DNA of 64,000 nucleotides from Vacuolonema iberomarrocanum LEGE 07170 (GCA_015207365.1 JADEXA010000005.1:62001-126000), one strand, 5' to 3'; numbered from the stretch's first letter, positions 9,933 to 19,493 are shown. The notes: generated by a model from the letters alone, not told the origin. Program-made: numbers and translations.

Positions 9933-10748
9933 GTGCATCAGGATTTTTGGGAAACCGTTTTGACGTTTTGCAACACCACAACCACTCAGGTCGGGGCAAA
10001 ACTCATTCAAGATTTTGGGCAAGTGCAAGCCACCGAAAAAGCAGACGGCAGTCTAGTTACGCGTGCCGATCAGTGGGCCGATGAAGCGTTGCGGGACGCG
10101 ATCGCCCATGCCTTCCCTTACCATGGTGTCCTCAGTGAAGAAACCACCCATGTGTTCCCCGACACCGACTGGTGCTGGATCATCGACCCCATCGATGGCA
10201 CAACCAACTTTACCCGAGGAATTCCCCTCTGGGGTATCTCCCTCGGTCTGCTCTACCAAGGCACTCCCGTGTTTGGCTATGTTGCTGTACCCCCTATCAA
10301 TAGCCAATTCTTTGGCTTCTGGTTCGGAGACTCAGGACTCAGCGGCCCAACCGGAGCCTTCCAGAATGGCAAGGCGATCGCCCCGAGCACGGCTCCGCCT
10401 TCCAGCAATCAGCTGTTTAATCTCTGCGCTCGCAGCATCTCCGTCCTCAAGCACGATGCCTTTCCCTGCAAGATACGGATGCTTGGCATTGCCACCTACA
10501 ATCTCCTGACCGTTGCCAGCGGCATCGCCTTGGGTGGTGTCGAGGCTACTCCGAAGATTTGGGATATTGCAGCCGTTTGGGCGATCGCGCAGGCCGCTGG
10601 AGCCACCTGGCATAGCCTCAGCCCCGATCCCATCTTTCCCCTGATTCCCGGGAAAAACTATGGGCAAGTCGCCTACCCAACTTTGATACTCGCTCAGGAA
10701 ACATTGCTACCCACCTTTCTGCCGCTGGTTCAACACCTAGGCAAGTAG
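9933..10748 (+). CDS. Inositol monophosphatase family protein
   Basis: A 271-residue, Mg-dependent phosphatase of the inositol monophosphatase/FBPase superfamily, probably cytoplasmic. The metal-binding motifs are all present: LSEET for the first Glu, DPIDGTTNF, and the C-terminal WDIAA. This copy differs from its neighbour at 13348-14202 in the substrate-facing middle section (FFGFWFGDSG), so the substrate may differ. Family substrates include inositol phosphates, fructose bisphosphate, PAP and histidinol phosphate. The start is GTG at 9933, and a GAGGGGG run lies about 15 bases upstream. Assignment to the superfamily is firm but the substrate is open. Confidence 0.88.
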   Translation: MHQDFWETVLTFCNTTTTQVGAKLIQDFGQVQATEKADGSLVTRADQWADEALRDAIAHAFPYHGVLSEETTHVFPDTDWCWIIDPIDGTTNFTRGIPLWGISLGLLYQGTPVFGYVAVPPINSQFFGFWFGDSGLSGPTGAFQNGKAIAPSTAPPSSNQLFNLCARSISVLKHDAFPCKIRMLGIATYNLLTVASGIALGGVEATPKIWDIAAVWAIAQAAGATWHSLSPDPIFPLIPGKNYGQVAYPTLILAQETLLPTFLPLVQHLGK

Positions 10749-10756
10749 CTGATAGC

Positions 10757-10860
10757 ATAATACCGATTCGCGAAGAATCGACTACAGATAATTTTTGAAA
10801 GCCGCGCAGTGCGCGGCTTTCAAAAATTATCTGGGTTTGGTTTTCGTTGAATGGGTATAA
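10757..10860. repeat. Repeat family E, copy 1 (palindromic, about 104 bp)
   Basis: The central arms CAGATAATTTTTGAAAGCC and their complement flank GCGCAGTGCGC. The outer ends TAATACCGATTC and GAATGGGTATA are loosely inverted. A second copy in reverse orientation is at 50959-51039. It begins eight bases after the TAG of the upstream phosphatase gene. Confidence 0.8.
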
Positions 10861-10886
10861 GCCGCATGGGCAGCGGAGGGGGTCGC

Positions 10887-12119
10887 TCAAGCGAGCGCTT
10901 CAATATCTATCGAGCCATCGGCATTGACCCAGGCAATTTGGCGGATATGGCGATCGCTAGCAAACTGGCGCACGGCCTCAGCATCCTGACGCATCTCCAA
11001 TTCCATCTCCACCACCACCGGATGGTCGACCTGGCGCAAGCGCTGGGCATGGGCAAACGCGGCGGCGATCGCCTCTGGAGTCTTGGGAACGACCAACCAA
11101 TCAACGGTTGTGGGTTGATGGGGCAATTGCCCCGTAGGCAAGAGAGCCTGATGCAAATCTTCGAGATTGAAGACAAACCCAATCCCTGGAGTGCTGGCCT
11201 GTTGGGGATGGTAAAGGCTGAGGAGTTGGTCGTAGCGACCGCCCTGCCCAAGTACCTGCCGACCTGTTTCGCGCCCGCCTACCAACTCAAATACAATTCC
11301 CGTGTAGTAGTCGAAGATTTGCACCAGGCTCAAATCCAGTACCAGCGAGGGAAACGCGTTGGCTCTCGTCGCTGACGGGTCATCAACGAGATCGACCAGC
11401 GATTTGAGGCGTTCGACTACTTGCCGTTGTTCAGCATCCAAATCCAGGGCAGAAACCTGTTGCAACACATCTTGGGGACGCCCCCGCAGATCAAGCATCA
11501 GTAATGCCCGTTCCCGTAGTTCATCAGACAAAGGCAACGCTTCCAGGCGCACTCGGTCGAGGTTGGCGATCGCCTCCCGCACATCTGGCTGTAGCGGTTC
11601 GGGAAACACGGAGAGGAGCGATCGCGTCAGCCCCGCATCTCCCAGCACCAAATAGCAATCCGCTAAGTTCAGGCTGGTGAGACAGTCGCTCAACACCCAC
11701 AGAACCTCGGCATCGGCATTGACGCCAGCAGCACCCAGCAACTCCACTCCGGCCTGAAACGACTCTTGCTGACGGTTGAAGTGGGCCTCGGGCGATCGGC
11801 GAAACACATTGGCAGAATAGTAAAACCGCAGAGGATGGCTGGCCTGCGCCATGCGCGTCGCGGCAGCACGGGCGATCGATGCCGTCAACTCTGGCCGCAA
11901 CCCCAGTTCTTCCTGCTCCTGGGTTTGCAATTGAATCACGGTCGATCGCTGAATGGCATCCCCTGCCATCAACGTATCCATCCGCTCTAGGGTGGAGGTG
12001 ATGATGCGCTGATAGCCCCAGCGATGAAACACCTGCTGCAATCGTTGCTCAATCCAGCGTTTTTGTGCCACGTCAACGGGAAACAGATCCCGTGCACCCA
12101 CCGGCGGTTGATACACCAT
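10887..12119 (-). CDS. hisZ: ATP phosphoribosyltransferase regulatory subunit
   Basis: A 410-residue HisRS-like protein that lacks aminoacylation activity and, with short-form HisG, forms the first enzyme of histidine synthesis. It starts MVYQPPVGARDLFP and keeps HisRS-type features: RPELTASIARAAATR, the YYSANVFRR block, GAAGVNADAEVL, FDYYTGIVFEL and LGQGGRYDQL. It lacks the C-terminal tRNA anticodon-binding domain sequence of true HisRS, and its length fits HisZ. Its ATG overlaps the TAA of the upstream DnaJ-like gene by one base (TAATG), which suggests translational coupling. hisG is not in the window. Confidence 0.92.
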   Translation of the reverse strand: MVYQPPVGARDLFPVDVAQKRWIEQRLQQVFHRWGYQRIITSTLERMDTLMAGDAIQRSTVIQLQTQEQEELGLRPELTASIARAAATRMAQASHPLRFYYSANVFRRSPEAHFNRQQESFQAGVELLGAAGVNADAEVLWVLSDCLTSLNLADCYLVLGDAGLTRSLLSVFPEPLQPDVREAIANLDRVRLEALPLSDELRERALLMLDLRGRPQDVLQQVSALDLDAEQRQVVERLKSLVDLVDDPSATRANAFPSLVLDLSLVQIFDYYTGIVFELVGGRETGRQVLGQGGRYDQLLSLYHPQQASTPGIGFVFNLEDLHQALLPTGQLPHQPTTVDWLVVPKTPEAIAAAFAHAQRLRQVDHPVVVEMELEMRQDAEAVRQFASDRHIRQIAWVNADGSIDIEALA

Positions 12120-13129
12120 TACTTCTTCTTCCCACCAAACAAACCAAACAAACCGCCCCCATCGGATTTGCCACCCTTAGACGAGCCCGATTTTCCGGCC
12201 TTACTCCCAGACTTATTTCCAGGCTTTGAGGATATTGCCTTTTCCGGTGAGCCACCTGCCGCAGCCGGATCGACCCGCTTCAGCCCTTGCTGCGCTCGCT
12301 GATCGTGCGGATCAATTTCCAGCGCTTTGCGGAAATGAATCTTGGCCATCGTACCCTGATTCGTTTTTATGTAAATGACACCGATACGGCCATGAATATC
12401 AGCATTCTGCGGCTCTAGCTTGAGAGCATCTCGTAATTCCTGGAGGGCTCCTGGAAAGTCTTGCTTTCGCTCCATTTCTTGCGCCCGCCAGAGGTAAGAA
12501 CTGACAATACTGCGCTGTTCTTTGGCGGCTTTCTGTTGGGGGGTTTTGGCAACAGGCTGCACTCTGCCTTTAGCAGCAGGCTGTCCAGCCGTTGCAGTGG
12601 CGGCTGAGGACTGGGCTACAGGAGCTGCCGGGGTGCTATCGCCTTCCGCCGCCTTGCGCATCAAGTAAACCATATTGAGTTCGCTGATTTGCCCGGTGAT
12701 GGCCACGACCTCTTCGAGATGGCTATATTGCTGATGCGCTAAGCCCTTGAGAGCCGTGCGATAGGCCGCATCAACACCTAACCCGCGCTCTCCAGCCAAC
12801 TTTCGCGCCGATTCGCTAGACAGCACAACGGTATTCTGTTGCTGCGAGATTTGCTTACCCTTCAGCTTCAGCAGCAGTTGGTATTCGGCATAATTCTTTT
12901 CATCAGAAAGCTTTTCATAGGCCGGATTTACTAGCTTAGACAAATATTCAGAGGCCCGTGCCCGATCGACTTCGCTTTCGGTTGCAAAGCTATCAGGATG
13001 GAGACGGCGTGCGAGTTTCAAATATTTTTTTCGAATATCTTTTGGCTCCGCATCAATAGGCACCCCAAGGACAGCGTGATGGTCCATAAACTCTGGTGTA
13101 AACAGCCCTTGCTCAATCTTGATGACCAT
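12119..13129 (-). CDS. DnaJ-domain protein with C-terminal TPR-like repeats
   Basis: A 336-residue protein. The J domain lies at about 15-80 and contains the HPD signature (RRLHPDSF), so it should stimulate an Hsp70 (DnaK) ATPase. A linker rich in Ala, Gln and Pro follows (about 170-205). The next segment (about 205-285) has a TPR-like pattern (ALQELRDALKLEPQNADIHGRIGVIYIKTNQGTMAKIHF). The last 40 residues are Lys, Gly and Ser-rich and end LFGLFGGKKK. No Gly/Phe region or zinc-finger domain is present, so it is a specialised J protein rather than DnaJ itself. It precedes hisZ with a one-base overlap. The link between the two functions is not obvious. Confidence 0.88.
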   Translation of the reverse strand: MVIKIEQGLFTPEFMDHHAVLGVPIDAEPKDIRKKYLKLARRLHPDSFATESEVDRARASEYLSKLVNPAYEKLSDEKNYAEYQLLLKLKGKQISQQQNTVVLSSESARKLAGERGLGVDAAYRTALKGLAHQQYSHLEEVVAITGQISELNMVYLMRKAAEGDSTPAAPVAQSSAATATAGQPAAKGRVQPVAKTPQQKAAKEQRSIVSSYLWRAQEMERKQDFPGALQELRDALKLEPQNADIHGRIGVIYIKTNQGTMAKIHFRKALEIDPHDQRAQQGLKRVDPAAAGGSPEKAISSKPGNKSGSKAGKSGSSKGGKSDGGGLFGLFGGKKK

Positions 13130-13347
13130 GCCCTGGAAACTCTTCTCTAAAATGTTTTACAGAGGATAGATAAACATGGGGATAGACGCGATGCCTGGAT
13201 GAATCGTTGACTAGTCCATACAGCCCCACCCAATCTTCAGCCCAAACCTAATATTGCCCAATGTTCATAAATTCAGTGCAAATGCTTAATGCTTTGCGCA
13301 GAGGAATATGTACCAGTTTCTAACAGTTTACTCTGCTCCCCTCGCTT

Positions 13348-14202
13348 CTACGTATCTGTTCGGACAAATTCTGCCAGGGGCTTGATTTCCATTAAGGTTT
13401 GACTAAGTTCTCGGTGGATTAAACCATTCGTTGCCAAAATGCGCCCTGATGCCATTTCAATGGAGGATTCGTCGTAGGCCGTAACGTTTCCCCCAGCCTC
13501 TTCCACCAAAACCATGCCTGCAGTTAAATCCCAGGGCGACAAACCCCGCTCCCAATATCCATCTAACCGACCACTCGCGACATAAGCCAAGTCGATCGCC
13601 GCTGAGCCACCCCGCCGCACCCCATGGGTGAGATCGGTCAGGTGACAAAACTCGGCGTAGTTATTGTCGGAGGTTTGGCGACGGTCATAGGCAAAGCCTG
13701 ACACGAGCAAGCTTTCTTCTAAGGACTCGGTGGTAGACACCCGCATAGGTCGACGTTCGGTGTTGCCGTTCCGCTCAAAATCGCACCACGCCCCCATTCC
13801 TTTTGCGGCCTGGAACAGTTCCTGTCGCATTGGATCATAGACCACCCCAACCTGGGGAATGTTATTCACCATTAATCCAATCGATACGGCAAAAACCGGA
13901 TAGGAGTGGGCATAATTTGTCGTCCCATCTAAGGGATCGATCGCCCAAAGATAGTTGCTATCTGGATTGCCGAGCTTCCCGCCTTCTTCCGCCAAAATGG
14001 CATGGTCAGGGAAATGGTGTTGGATAATTCCCAAAACCTTGGCTTCAGCAGCATGGTCTGCTTCTGTCACCAAATTGCCGGAACCACCCTTTTTCTCAAT
14101 AGATTTGAGATTGCCGAAGTGCGATCGCAAGATCGCTCCCGCTGCCAGCGCTGCCTCAGTGGCAATGTCCAGGAAAGGTTGCAGGTCTTGGGATGAAGTC
14201 AT
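13348..14202 (-). CDS. suhB: Inositol-1-monophosphatase (SuhB type)
   Basis: A 284-residue cytoplasmic phosphatase that hydrolyses myo-inositol-1-phosphate in a Mg-dependent, lithium-sensitive reaction in the characterised family members. Visible motifs are VTEADHAAE, the first metal Glu in ILAEEGG, AIDPLDGTTNYAHSYP, and the second metal site LSPWDLTAGMVLVEEAGG. Compared with the copy at 9933-10748 it is closer to the classical bacterial SuhB pattern. It stands alone between the DnaJ-hisZ pair and the nuclease gene. A different phosphomonoester substrate is possible. Confidence 0.9.
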   Translation of the reverse strand: MTSSQDLQPFLDIATEAALAAGAILRSHFGNLKSIEKKGGSGNLVTEADHAAEAKVLGIIQHHFPDHAILAEEGGKLGNPDSNYLWAIDPLDGTTNYAHSYPVFAVSIGLMVNNIPQVGVVYDPMRQELFQAAKGMGAWCDFERNGNTERRPMRVSTTESLEESLLVSGFAYDRRQTSDNNYAEFCHLTDLTHGVRRGGSAAIDLAYVASGRLDGYWERGLSPWDLTAGMVLVEEAGGNVTAYDESSIEMASGRILATNGLIHRELSQTLMEIKPLAEFVRTDT

Positions 14203-14278
14203 AGAAGAGTTAGTTGTCCAATGAATGAAGCAAGACTATCAGAAATTAACTGAACGATGCGGCGATCGCAGGCTGGCA

Positions 14279-14842
14279 CTATTCCAGGTTTCGGCGAAAG
14301 TCGCTGGGGCGTTGGCGCATCGGCTGGTCGGGGTTCCAGATGCCCCGGTGCAGCAGACGAGCGGTTTCCTGGGCATGGGCAAGACGGAGGTCATAGCGAG
14401 TATTGCTGGAGTCGACGGCGGGCGATCGCCCCTTGGCCAGTATCCACCCTTCTTCCACCATCGCCTCATTGATTAGCGTATCGCCCAACCAAACATAGGC
14501 AAGTGTTCGTCCATACGCATCGTCCCGTTCCTGGTCAAATTCCAGGCGCACCATTTGTCCGGCTAGCTTAGCCTGAAGCGCCTGGGTCGCGGCTTCGCCC
14601 CAGGGCAATTGCCGTGGATCGGGGGCATCGACACCTATTAATCGCACAGCCGTTCGCCGCGTCGAGCCAGCGTCGAGCACTTCGAGGGTTTGCCCACTTT
14701 TGATCGTTGCGACCCGTACCTGCTGTTCTGCTGGGTTGTCATCCGCTGTGCTCAAGCAGAGGAAAGGCATTTGGGTGAGTAGAAGGCCTGCTAGCAACAC
14801 AGCCCAGAGCAGCCACCAGAATTGGGATCGGGGTAAACGCAT
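14279..14842 (-). CDS. Secreted or membrane-anchored thermonuclease-like nuclease
   Basis: About 187 residues. A hydrophobic segment near the N-terminus (FWWLLWAVLLAGLLLTQMPFLC) marks an export signal or anchor. The rest is a staphylococcal nuclease (SNase, OB-fold) domain with VRLIGVDAPD, the Glu in GEAATQAL and DAYGRTLAYVWLGD. These correspond to the catalytic Arg, Glu and Arg set. It probably cuts DNA and RNA outside the cytoplasm. I take ATG 14842. The frame extends upstream to a GTG at 14866, giving eight more residues without clear support. It is followed, on the same strand, by nothing before the phosphatase gene. Confidence 0.85.
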   Translation of the reverse strand: MRLPRSQFWWLLWAVLLAGLLLTQMPFLCLSTADDNPAEQQVRVATIKSGQTLEVLDAGSTRRTAVRLIGVDAPDPRQLPWGEAATQALQAKLAGQMVRLEFDQERDDAYGRTLAYVWLGDTLINEAMVEEGWILAKGRSPAVDSSNTRYDLRLAHAQETARLLHRGIWNPDQPMRQRPSDFRRNLE

Positions 14843-14903
14843 GGCACATCTATGGAAAAATCGCACGCTTCCAGAGTTCCCAGGCGTCCCATCAACCCAA
14901 CAG

Positions 14904-15272
14904 CTATTCTTCGTCTAGGGGTAACCCTCGCCGGACTTTGCCCTTGCCGAAATAGCGACCAAACTGCTGCTCATAGACTTCGTCTTCGTCCTGCGTTTCG
15001 ACCTCCAGGGGCGAGCATGGATAGCTGACGCAGAGCAAGGCATAGCCTTTTGCCCGGAGTTGAGGCGACAACCCCATTGCCTCGGGCTGATACAGATCTC
15101 CCGAGATAACGCGCACAGCACAGGTCGTGCAGGCTCCGTTGCGGCAGGAGAAGGGCAGCTTTACCCCTTGTTCTTCAGCCGTTTGTAGAATGTAGCGATC
15201 GCCTGGAACCTCCACATCATGGTGGGTTCCTTCCTGGCGGTGGTGGATATGAACGGGATAGGACTTTGACAT
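14904..15272 (-). CDS. 2Fe-2S ferredoxin (plant type)
   Basis: A 122-residue soluble electron carrier. The cluster ligands are clear: SCRNGACTTCAV (C-x4-C-x2-C) and the fourth Cys in ALLCVSYP. The tail (QFGRYFGKGKVRRGLPLDEE) is longer than in photosynthetic PetF, so this is one of the additional cyanobacterial ferredoxins of unknown partner rather than the main photosystem I acceptor. The ATG at 15272 gives MSKSYPVHIHHRQEG, the expected ferredoxin N-terminus. Upstream in-frame codons reaching 15443 look non-coding. Confidence 0.9.
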   Translation of the reverse strand: MSKSYPVHIHHRQEGTHHDVEVPGDRYILQTAEEQGVKLPFSCRNGACTTCAVRVISGDLYQPEAMGLSPQLRAKGYALLCVSYPCSPLEVETQDEDEVYEQQFGRYFGKGKVRRGLPLDEE

Positions 15273-15562
15273 AAGCCGTGCAGGATTTGTGGCCGTAGTG
15301 GCCGTAAAGAGTAGTTGCTGTGGGCTCGCTTTGGATTGCCCCATCACGAGCCGTTCCTTGGAGATCATAGGACGTTCGCGCCGAAACCGCAGGGAAATCC
15401 GGGGAGGAATCCGAAGAATCCTGGAGAGAAATTTTGAGCACAAGGGCGATCGCCCCTTCTACCGCCGCCCATTGTTTGCTAGGATAGCTATTCTGCGACG
15501 GAATAACGGTGTAGAAAGCCTCAATGATCCGCTATTGTGGAATGTGGCAAATGTATACCCCT

Positions 15563-15649
15563 GGAGAGATGGCCGAGTGGTTGAAGGCGCAGCACTGGAA
15601 ATGCTGTTTAGGGGCAACTCTAACGAGGGTTCGAATCCCTCTCTCTCCG
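15563..15649 (+). tRNA. trnS-GGA: tRNA-Ser (anticodon GGA)
   Basis: An 87-nt class II tRNA. The acceptor stem is GGAGAGA paired with TCTCTCC, with discriminator G at 15649 and no encoded CCA. The anticodon loop CTGGAAA places GGA at 15597-15599, reading UCC and UCU codons. A long variable arm follows, then a T arm with GGTTCGAATCC. The D arm TGGCCGAGTGGTTGAAGG is typical of serine tRNAs. Confidence 0.97.
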
Positions 15650-15717
15650 TTCACAAATTGGTAATCATGCTTGAGGAATTCGACGACGCCGAACTCCTCA
15701 ACCCAACTTAGCCTGAC

Positions 15718-16806
15718 TTACTGAGCGACTTGTTGCTGAATCAGGCGTTGGACGCTGATGAGGGCGCGGTTCAGTTCGCGGGGCGGAGTCGGTTGCTTGA
15801 GGTAGGCGACTTGCTCGTCTTCGAGCATGGCAACATCCTGCTCTACCAGGCCATCCAAAAGCTTTTGCGCGGAACCGAAGAGGCTATCTTTCACGAAGCG
15901 ACGGAACCCATCGGGAAGTTTGTGCAACCGATGGAAGGCATTGAGCGAGGTGAAGTGGATTAGGTAGGCACGGGTACGGGTGGCGTGGGTTGGGCTGAAG
16001 AGACAGTAGATTTTGAAATCATCGCCCAGGGTAGACGTCCAGTTGGGATAGGGATAGCTGACGGTGAGCCGCTCCGGGTGAAGTCGTCGCAGGCTAGGGA
16101 AGAAAAGCTGGGAGATCGACCAAATTTTGTCGATGCGGTAGTAGCTCTGAGCTTGGTAGCGAGCTTCGACGCGATCGCCATCGGCCTCCAGTACCTCTAG
16201 CTTGGGGTCGGCCCAGGCCTGGTAGTCCTGATGCAAATGCCCATGGTACATATCCATCAGATTTTCGATCAGGAAGGAAAAGTGAGCTTCGCAGTCGATC
16301 ACCGACACGGTGGCAATGTAGTTGAGGTGCTGCCACTCTGGAATCGCCAGGGGTTCCCGGCTTGCTGCTAATGTGGCATCGCCAGGAAAGACCCAGATGA
16401 AGCCGTCCTGCTCGCGCACGGGAAACGATCGCACCTGGCAGTTCGGCACTTTCTGCTGGGATTCCAGGTAGGGAATGTCGGCAATTTGCCCCGTCGCATC
16501 CACTCGCCAACCGTGGTAGGCACATTCCAGCGTGTCATCTACCACAGCACCTCGGCTGAGTTTGACAAACCGATGAGGACAGCGATCGGCTAGCGCATGC
16601 AGCGTTTGGTCATGGGTGCGAAACAGCACAATCGGCTCGTTCCACAGCGTTACCCCGTGGGGTTGCCCAGTCACCTCGCTGCTGCGAGCAACCGCATACC
16701 AATGGTTGGGGTTAATGCCCGCCTGCCGCACATCCCCCCGCCCAACGGCAGGATCAACATCAGGCGGCATAGAGGTTGGGGTTTGGGGCGATCGCATCAC
16801 ATCCAT
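15718..16806 (-). CDS. cruH: Rieske-type oxygenase of the PaO/CruH group
   Basis: About 362 residues. The Rieske 2Fe-2S motif is CPH (about residue 76) with CAYH (about 95). The mononuclear iron site is ENLMDMYHGHLH, so an iron oxygenase reaction is expected. It resembles the pheophorbide a oxygenase-like class. In Synechococcus PCC 7002 a member of this class, CruH, oxidises the C-18 methyl groups on the way to the aromatic carotenoid synechoxanthin. The gene lies 79 bases downstream of a CruE-like desaturase on the same strand, which favours that role over chlorophyll catabolism. I choose ATG 16806. A TTG start at 16830 is possible. The symbol is inferred from class and neighbour. Confidence 0.68.
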   Translation of the reverse strand: MDVMRSPQTPTSMPPDVDPAVGRGDVRQAGINPNHWYAVARSSEVTGQPHGVTLWNEPIVLFRTHDQTLHALADRCPHRFVKLSRGAVVDDTLECAYHGWRVDATGQIADIPYLESQQKVPNCQVRSFPVREQDGFIWVFPGDATLAASREPLAIPEWQHLNYIATVSVIDCEAHFSFLIENLMDMYHGHLHQDYQAWADPKLEVLEADGDRVEARYQAQSYYRIDKIWSISQLFFPSLRRLHPERLTVSYPYPNWTSTLGDDFKIYCLFSPTHATRTRAYLIHFTSLNAFHRLHKLPDGFRRFVKDSLFGSAQKLLDGLVEQDVAMLEDEQVAYLKQPTPPRELNRALISVQRLIQQQVAQ

Positions 16807-16885
16807 AGCTAGTCCACTCAAATAACACAACCGTTACCAATCACTTGCACGCAAAACAAACAGACAGTCCCAGTCCAGAAAGCTT

Positions 16886-18859
16886 CTAACTCAAGATGGA
16901 CAAAACTCCTGCAGGTTGAACTGTATAGAGGGTGCGGCGCTGACAGCCTTCGCGATAGAGGATTTCGTTGGCGGCGAGGAAACCGCTGCTGACGGCGCGT
17001 TCCATCAGACCACAAGGAAACGGCATCTTCACCCAATCCCCCGCGAACAGGAGGTTGGGCACCGGAGTGGCAGGCTCTGGGCGATCGCGGAAACTGCCGG
17101 GGGGGAATCCGGCAAAGTTCTTTTGGTTTACCAATTGCCGATGCAGCATTTGTGCCGATTCAAGATCGGGGATGATTTCGTAAAGCTCGGCCTCAAACAT
17201 ATCGAGTAAGGCTTGCTGAGTAGGAAATTCCCGTTCCTTATAACAGTAGGCATGGAGTTCGACAACGCTGCCCCCGGTCTTGTCGGCCCAGGCGATGTAG
17301 TCGTCCTGGATGCGGTGGTAGAGGGTGATGCTGTCGGTGAGGCGATAGCCGGAGAGGGAGGTAAACCAACTGTGCTCCCAATCGAAATCGCGATCGAACC
17401 AGAAGCGGGCAACCGCAAAGGGATCCGCTGTCTGCAACTGGTTCACCTGAGCAGCAACGGTTGCATGGGGCTCTCCATTAGAAAGGGAGAAGAGGTGTTG
17501 AATACCGGGAATGTCGGCGGCGAGAACGTAATAATCGGCATCCAGACTTTCCTCGGCCACCGTCTGCGATGATTTTTGGGCTGAGTTGAGAGCAACCAGT
17601 TGTACCTGATTGGCTTCGCGCTTGAGCACGCGATATTGCCCCAGGTTTCTCTCAGCAGGCCCTTGGACGACCGCCCCCTGAGCATCATAGGCGGCTCCGT
17701 GGCAGGGGCACTGGAAGCCATCGCCACTGGCCAACACTTCCCGATGAACGCTACAACCCTGGTGGGTACAGGTCAGGGAAAGCGCTCTATCGCCCCCCGG
17801 TAGCAATGTGAAGAGGCGATCGCCCGCTCCAAAGTATTTCAGCTCCTCCGTGCTCAACAGGGGGTTCTGTTCTACCCAAAACGGCACATTGCCATCGGCC
17901 TGCCCGCTGCCCTGCTGCACCGTGATGCCCGACACCTTGCCGTCCTGCCACTGCAGCCCACTAACGGTTGCCTGGGTGAGGATACGGCCACCATTAGCAG
18001 TGATGGCCTGGGCGATCGGGTCGACCAAGCTGCGCCCCATATCCTGGCGGGTACCATTGAAGGCCAGTCCTTCGGGATTGCCAAAAAAGTAGAAGTGGAA
18101 GAACTGCATCAACTCCCCAGCACTCATCACATCCGGGGCGTTCAGGCTAGATTTGGCAAAGGGCAGAAAGTACAGGTCATACAGCCCACGGGGAAAATCC
18201 TGCTCGACCCATTCTGCGACAGAGCGATCGTCCAGCCGCTGAAACGTTTCAGGATTGCTGAATCCAGTGATTTCGCGAAACACTTCCAGGTGCTTCAGCT
18301 TTGCCAGGTTGATGCCCCACTTAAAGCGATTGGGGGAGGCAACAGCCAGATCAATCACATTCCAGGGAAAGGCCGAGTGGCTGGGACGAAAGACCTCTGG
18401 CTGGTAGCCTTCGCGATAGACCACCGAATAGAAGTTCAGCGATTTGAAATTCTGGCGAATGTCGAGTTCTTCGACCAAATTGAACAGGTTGTAATACTGC
18501 GGGAAAAAGCCGTGAAACCCATGCTCCATCCGCATGGGTTCACCATCGACTTCGATATCCCAGCTAGCAATCTTGCCGCCAAGTTGGGGCGATCGCTCTA
18601 CCAGGGTAACGGCCACGCCTCGCTGGCTCAGTTCATAGGCGGCGGCCAATCCTGCTAGGCCCCCGCCGACCACCACCGCCGAGGTTTGGCGACCCACCTG
18701 GCGGGGCAAGTCCAATGTGTCTTGATGATAGACCGAGGGCTGTGGCTTTTCTAACCGGGAATAGCCCACGGCCCCTGCAATTACTCCCACACCAAAAAGC
18801 TTCAGAACCGTTCGACGGGATAGCATCTGGAGCCAAAGGGAATCAGACTTTTGATCCAT
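16886..18859 (-). CDS. cruE: FAD-dependent carotenoid desaturase/methyltransferase with Rieske insert (CruE-like)
   Basis: A 657-residue protein. Residues 14-20 (SRRTVLK) plus the hydrophobic LFGVGVIAGAVGY form a twin-arginine type signal, suggesting export of a folded, cofactor-loaded enzyme. A dinucleotide fold (VVVGGGLAGLAAAYELSQRG, 62-81) and NLLFAGDWVKMPFPCGLMERAV near the C-terminus mark a phytoene-desaturase-like FAD enzyme. A Rieske module is inserted at about 355-400, with CTH at 364-366 and CPCH at 384-387. The CruE/CrtU family turns beta rings into aromatic chi or phi rings by desaturation and methyl migration. The downstream Rieske oxygenase supports the synechoxanthin pathway. 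An alternative is another FAD/Rieske amine oxidase. Confidence 0.72.
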   Translation of the reverse strand: MDQKSDSLWLQMLSRRTVLKLFGVGVIAGAVGYSRLEKPQPSVYHQDTLDLPRQVGRQTSAVVVGGGLAGLAAAYELSQRGVAVTLVERSPQLGGKIASWDIEVDGEPMRMEHGFHGFFPQYYNLFNLVEELDIRQNFKSLNFYSVVYREGYQPEVFRPSHSAFPWNVIDLAVASPNRFKWGINLAKLKHLEVFREITGFSNPETFQRLDDRSVAEWVEQDFPRGLYDLYFLPFAKSSLNAPDVMSAGELMQFFHFYFFGNPEGLAFNGTRQDMGRSLVDPIAQAITANGGRILTQATVSGLQWQDGKVSGITVQQGSGQADGNVPFWVEQNPLLSTEELKYFGAGDRLFTLLPGGDRALSLTCTHQGCSVHREVLASGDGFQCPCHGAAYDAQGAVVQGPAERNLGQYRVLKREANQVQLVALNSAQKSSQTVAEESLDADYYVLAADIPGIQHLFSLSNGEPHATVAAQVNQLQTADPFAVARFWFDRDFDWEHSWFTSLSGYRLTDSITLYHRIQDDYIAWADKTGGSVVELHAYCYKEREFPTQQALLDMFEAELYEIIPDLESAQMLHRQLVNQKNFAGFPPGSFRDRPEPATPVPNLLFAGDWVKMPFPCGLMERAVSSGFLAANEILYREGCQRRTLYTVQPAGVLSILS

Positions 18860-19493
18860 GAATTGTGACGCTCGGATAATTTAGCGAATGGACGCAGCGA
18901 ATGGCGGCAAAATGCGAACAAGACAGCCACTCTTCAGCAATCAATGCTGCGTCTGGTCTTGGGTCTAACGCTTGATTTTACGTTTGAGTTTGAGGCTGGA
19001 CAGACAGAAAACCAGCAGACAGGGGAGATAGCCTTTGCGTTAACGCTTTTTGCCCTTTTGGTCTATCGGAGAACCGGGAAAAAGCATATCCCAAAAAATC
19101 GCTCGACGATAGCGAGAGGGCGATCGCTCAGGCGCTACAACTCTGTCCAACCTGTGTGGGAGTGTGATTCTCTGTAATAGTAGGACAGCTTTACATTTCC
19201 CACAATCAAAGAGAAGACAGAGCCGAACCGTTTCAGGAACAGTTACACGATCAGTCGGAGAAATAGGCAGCAATGTTCCGGGCAACCAGATAGCCTATGT
19301 GAGAGGCTGGTCGTTCCGGTATCCAAGCCAAACAAATCCTGGCTGATACGCGTCAAAAAGCTGTGTGGTGGATTGTCCTGGCAAAGGCTCTATCACGGCT
19401 TCCGGGGTGGGCTGCTGGAGTCAGAATTGACTGACAGCCAACCCGCTCCTGCGAGGTCATTCATTTGTAGAAACCGTCTAAGGAAATAGGATC
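18860..19493. other. 634-bp divergent intergenic region
   Basis: This lies between the CruE-like start and the ABC-2 permease start, which point away from each other, so it should hold both promoters. I see HIP1 sites and no gene with a recognisable signature. The short frames across 18944-19346 look like chance. Confidence 0.5.
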
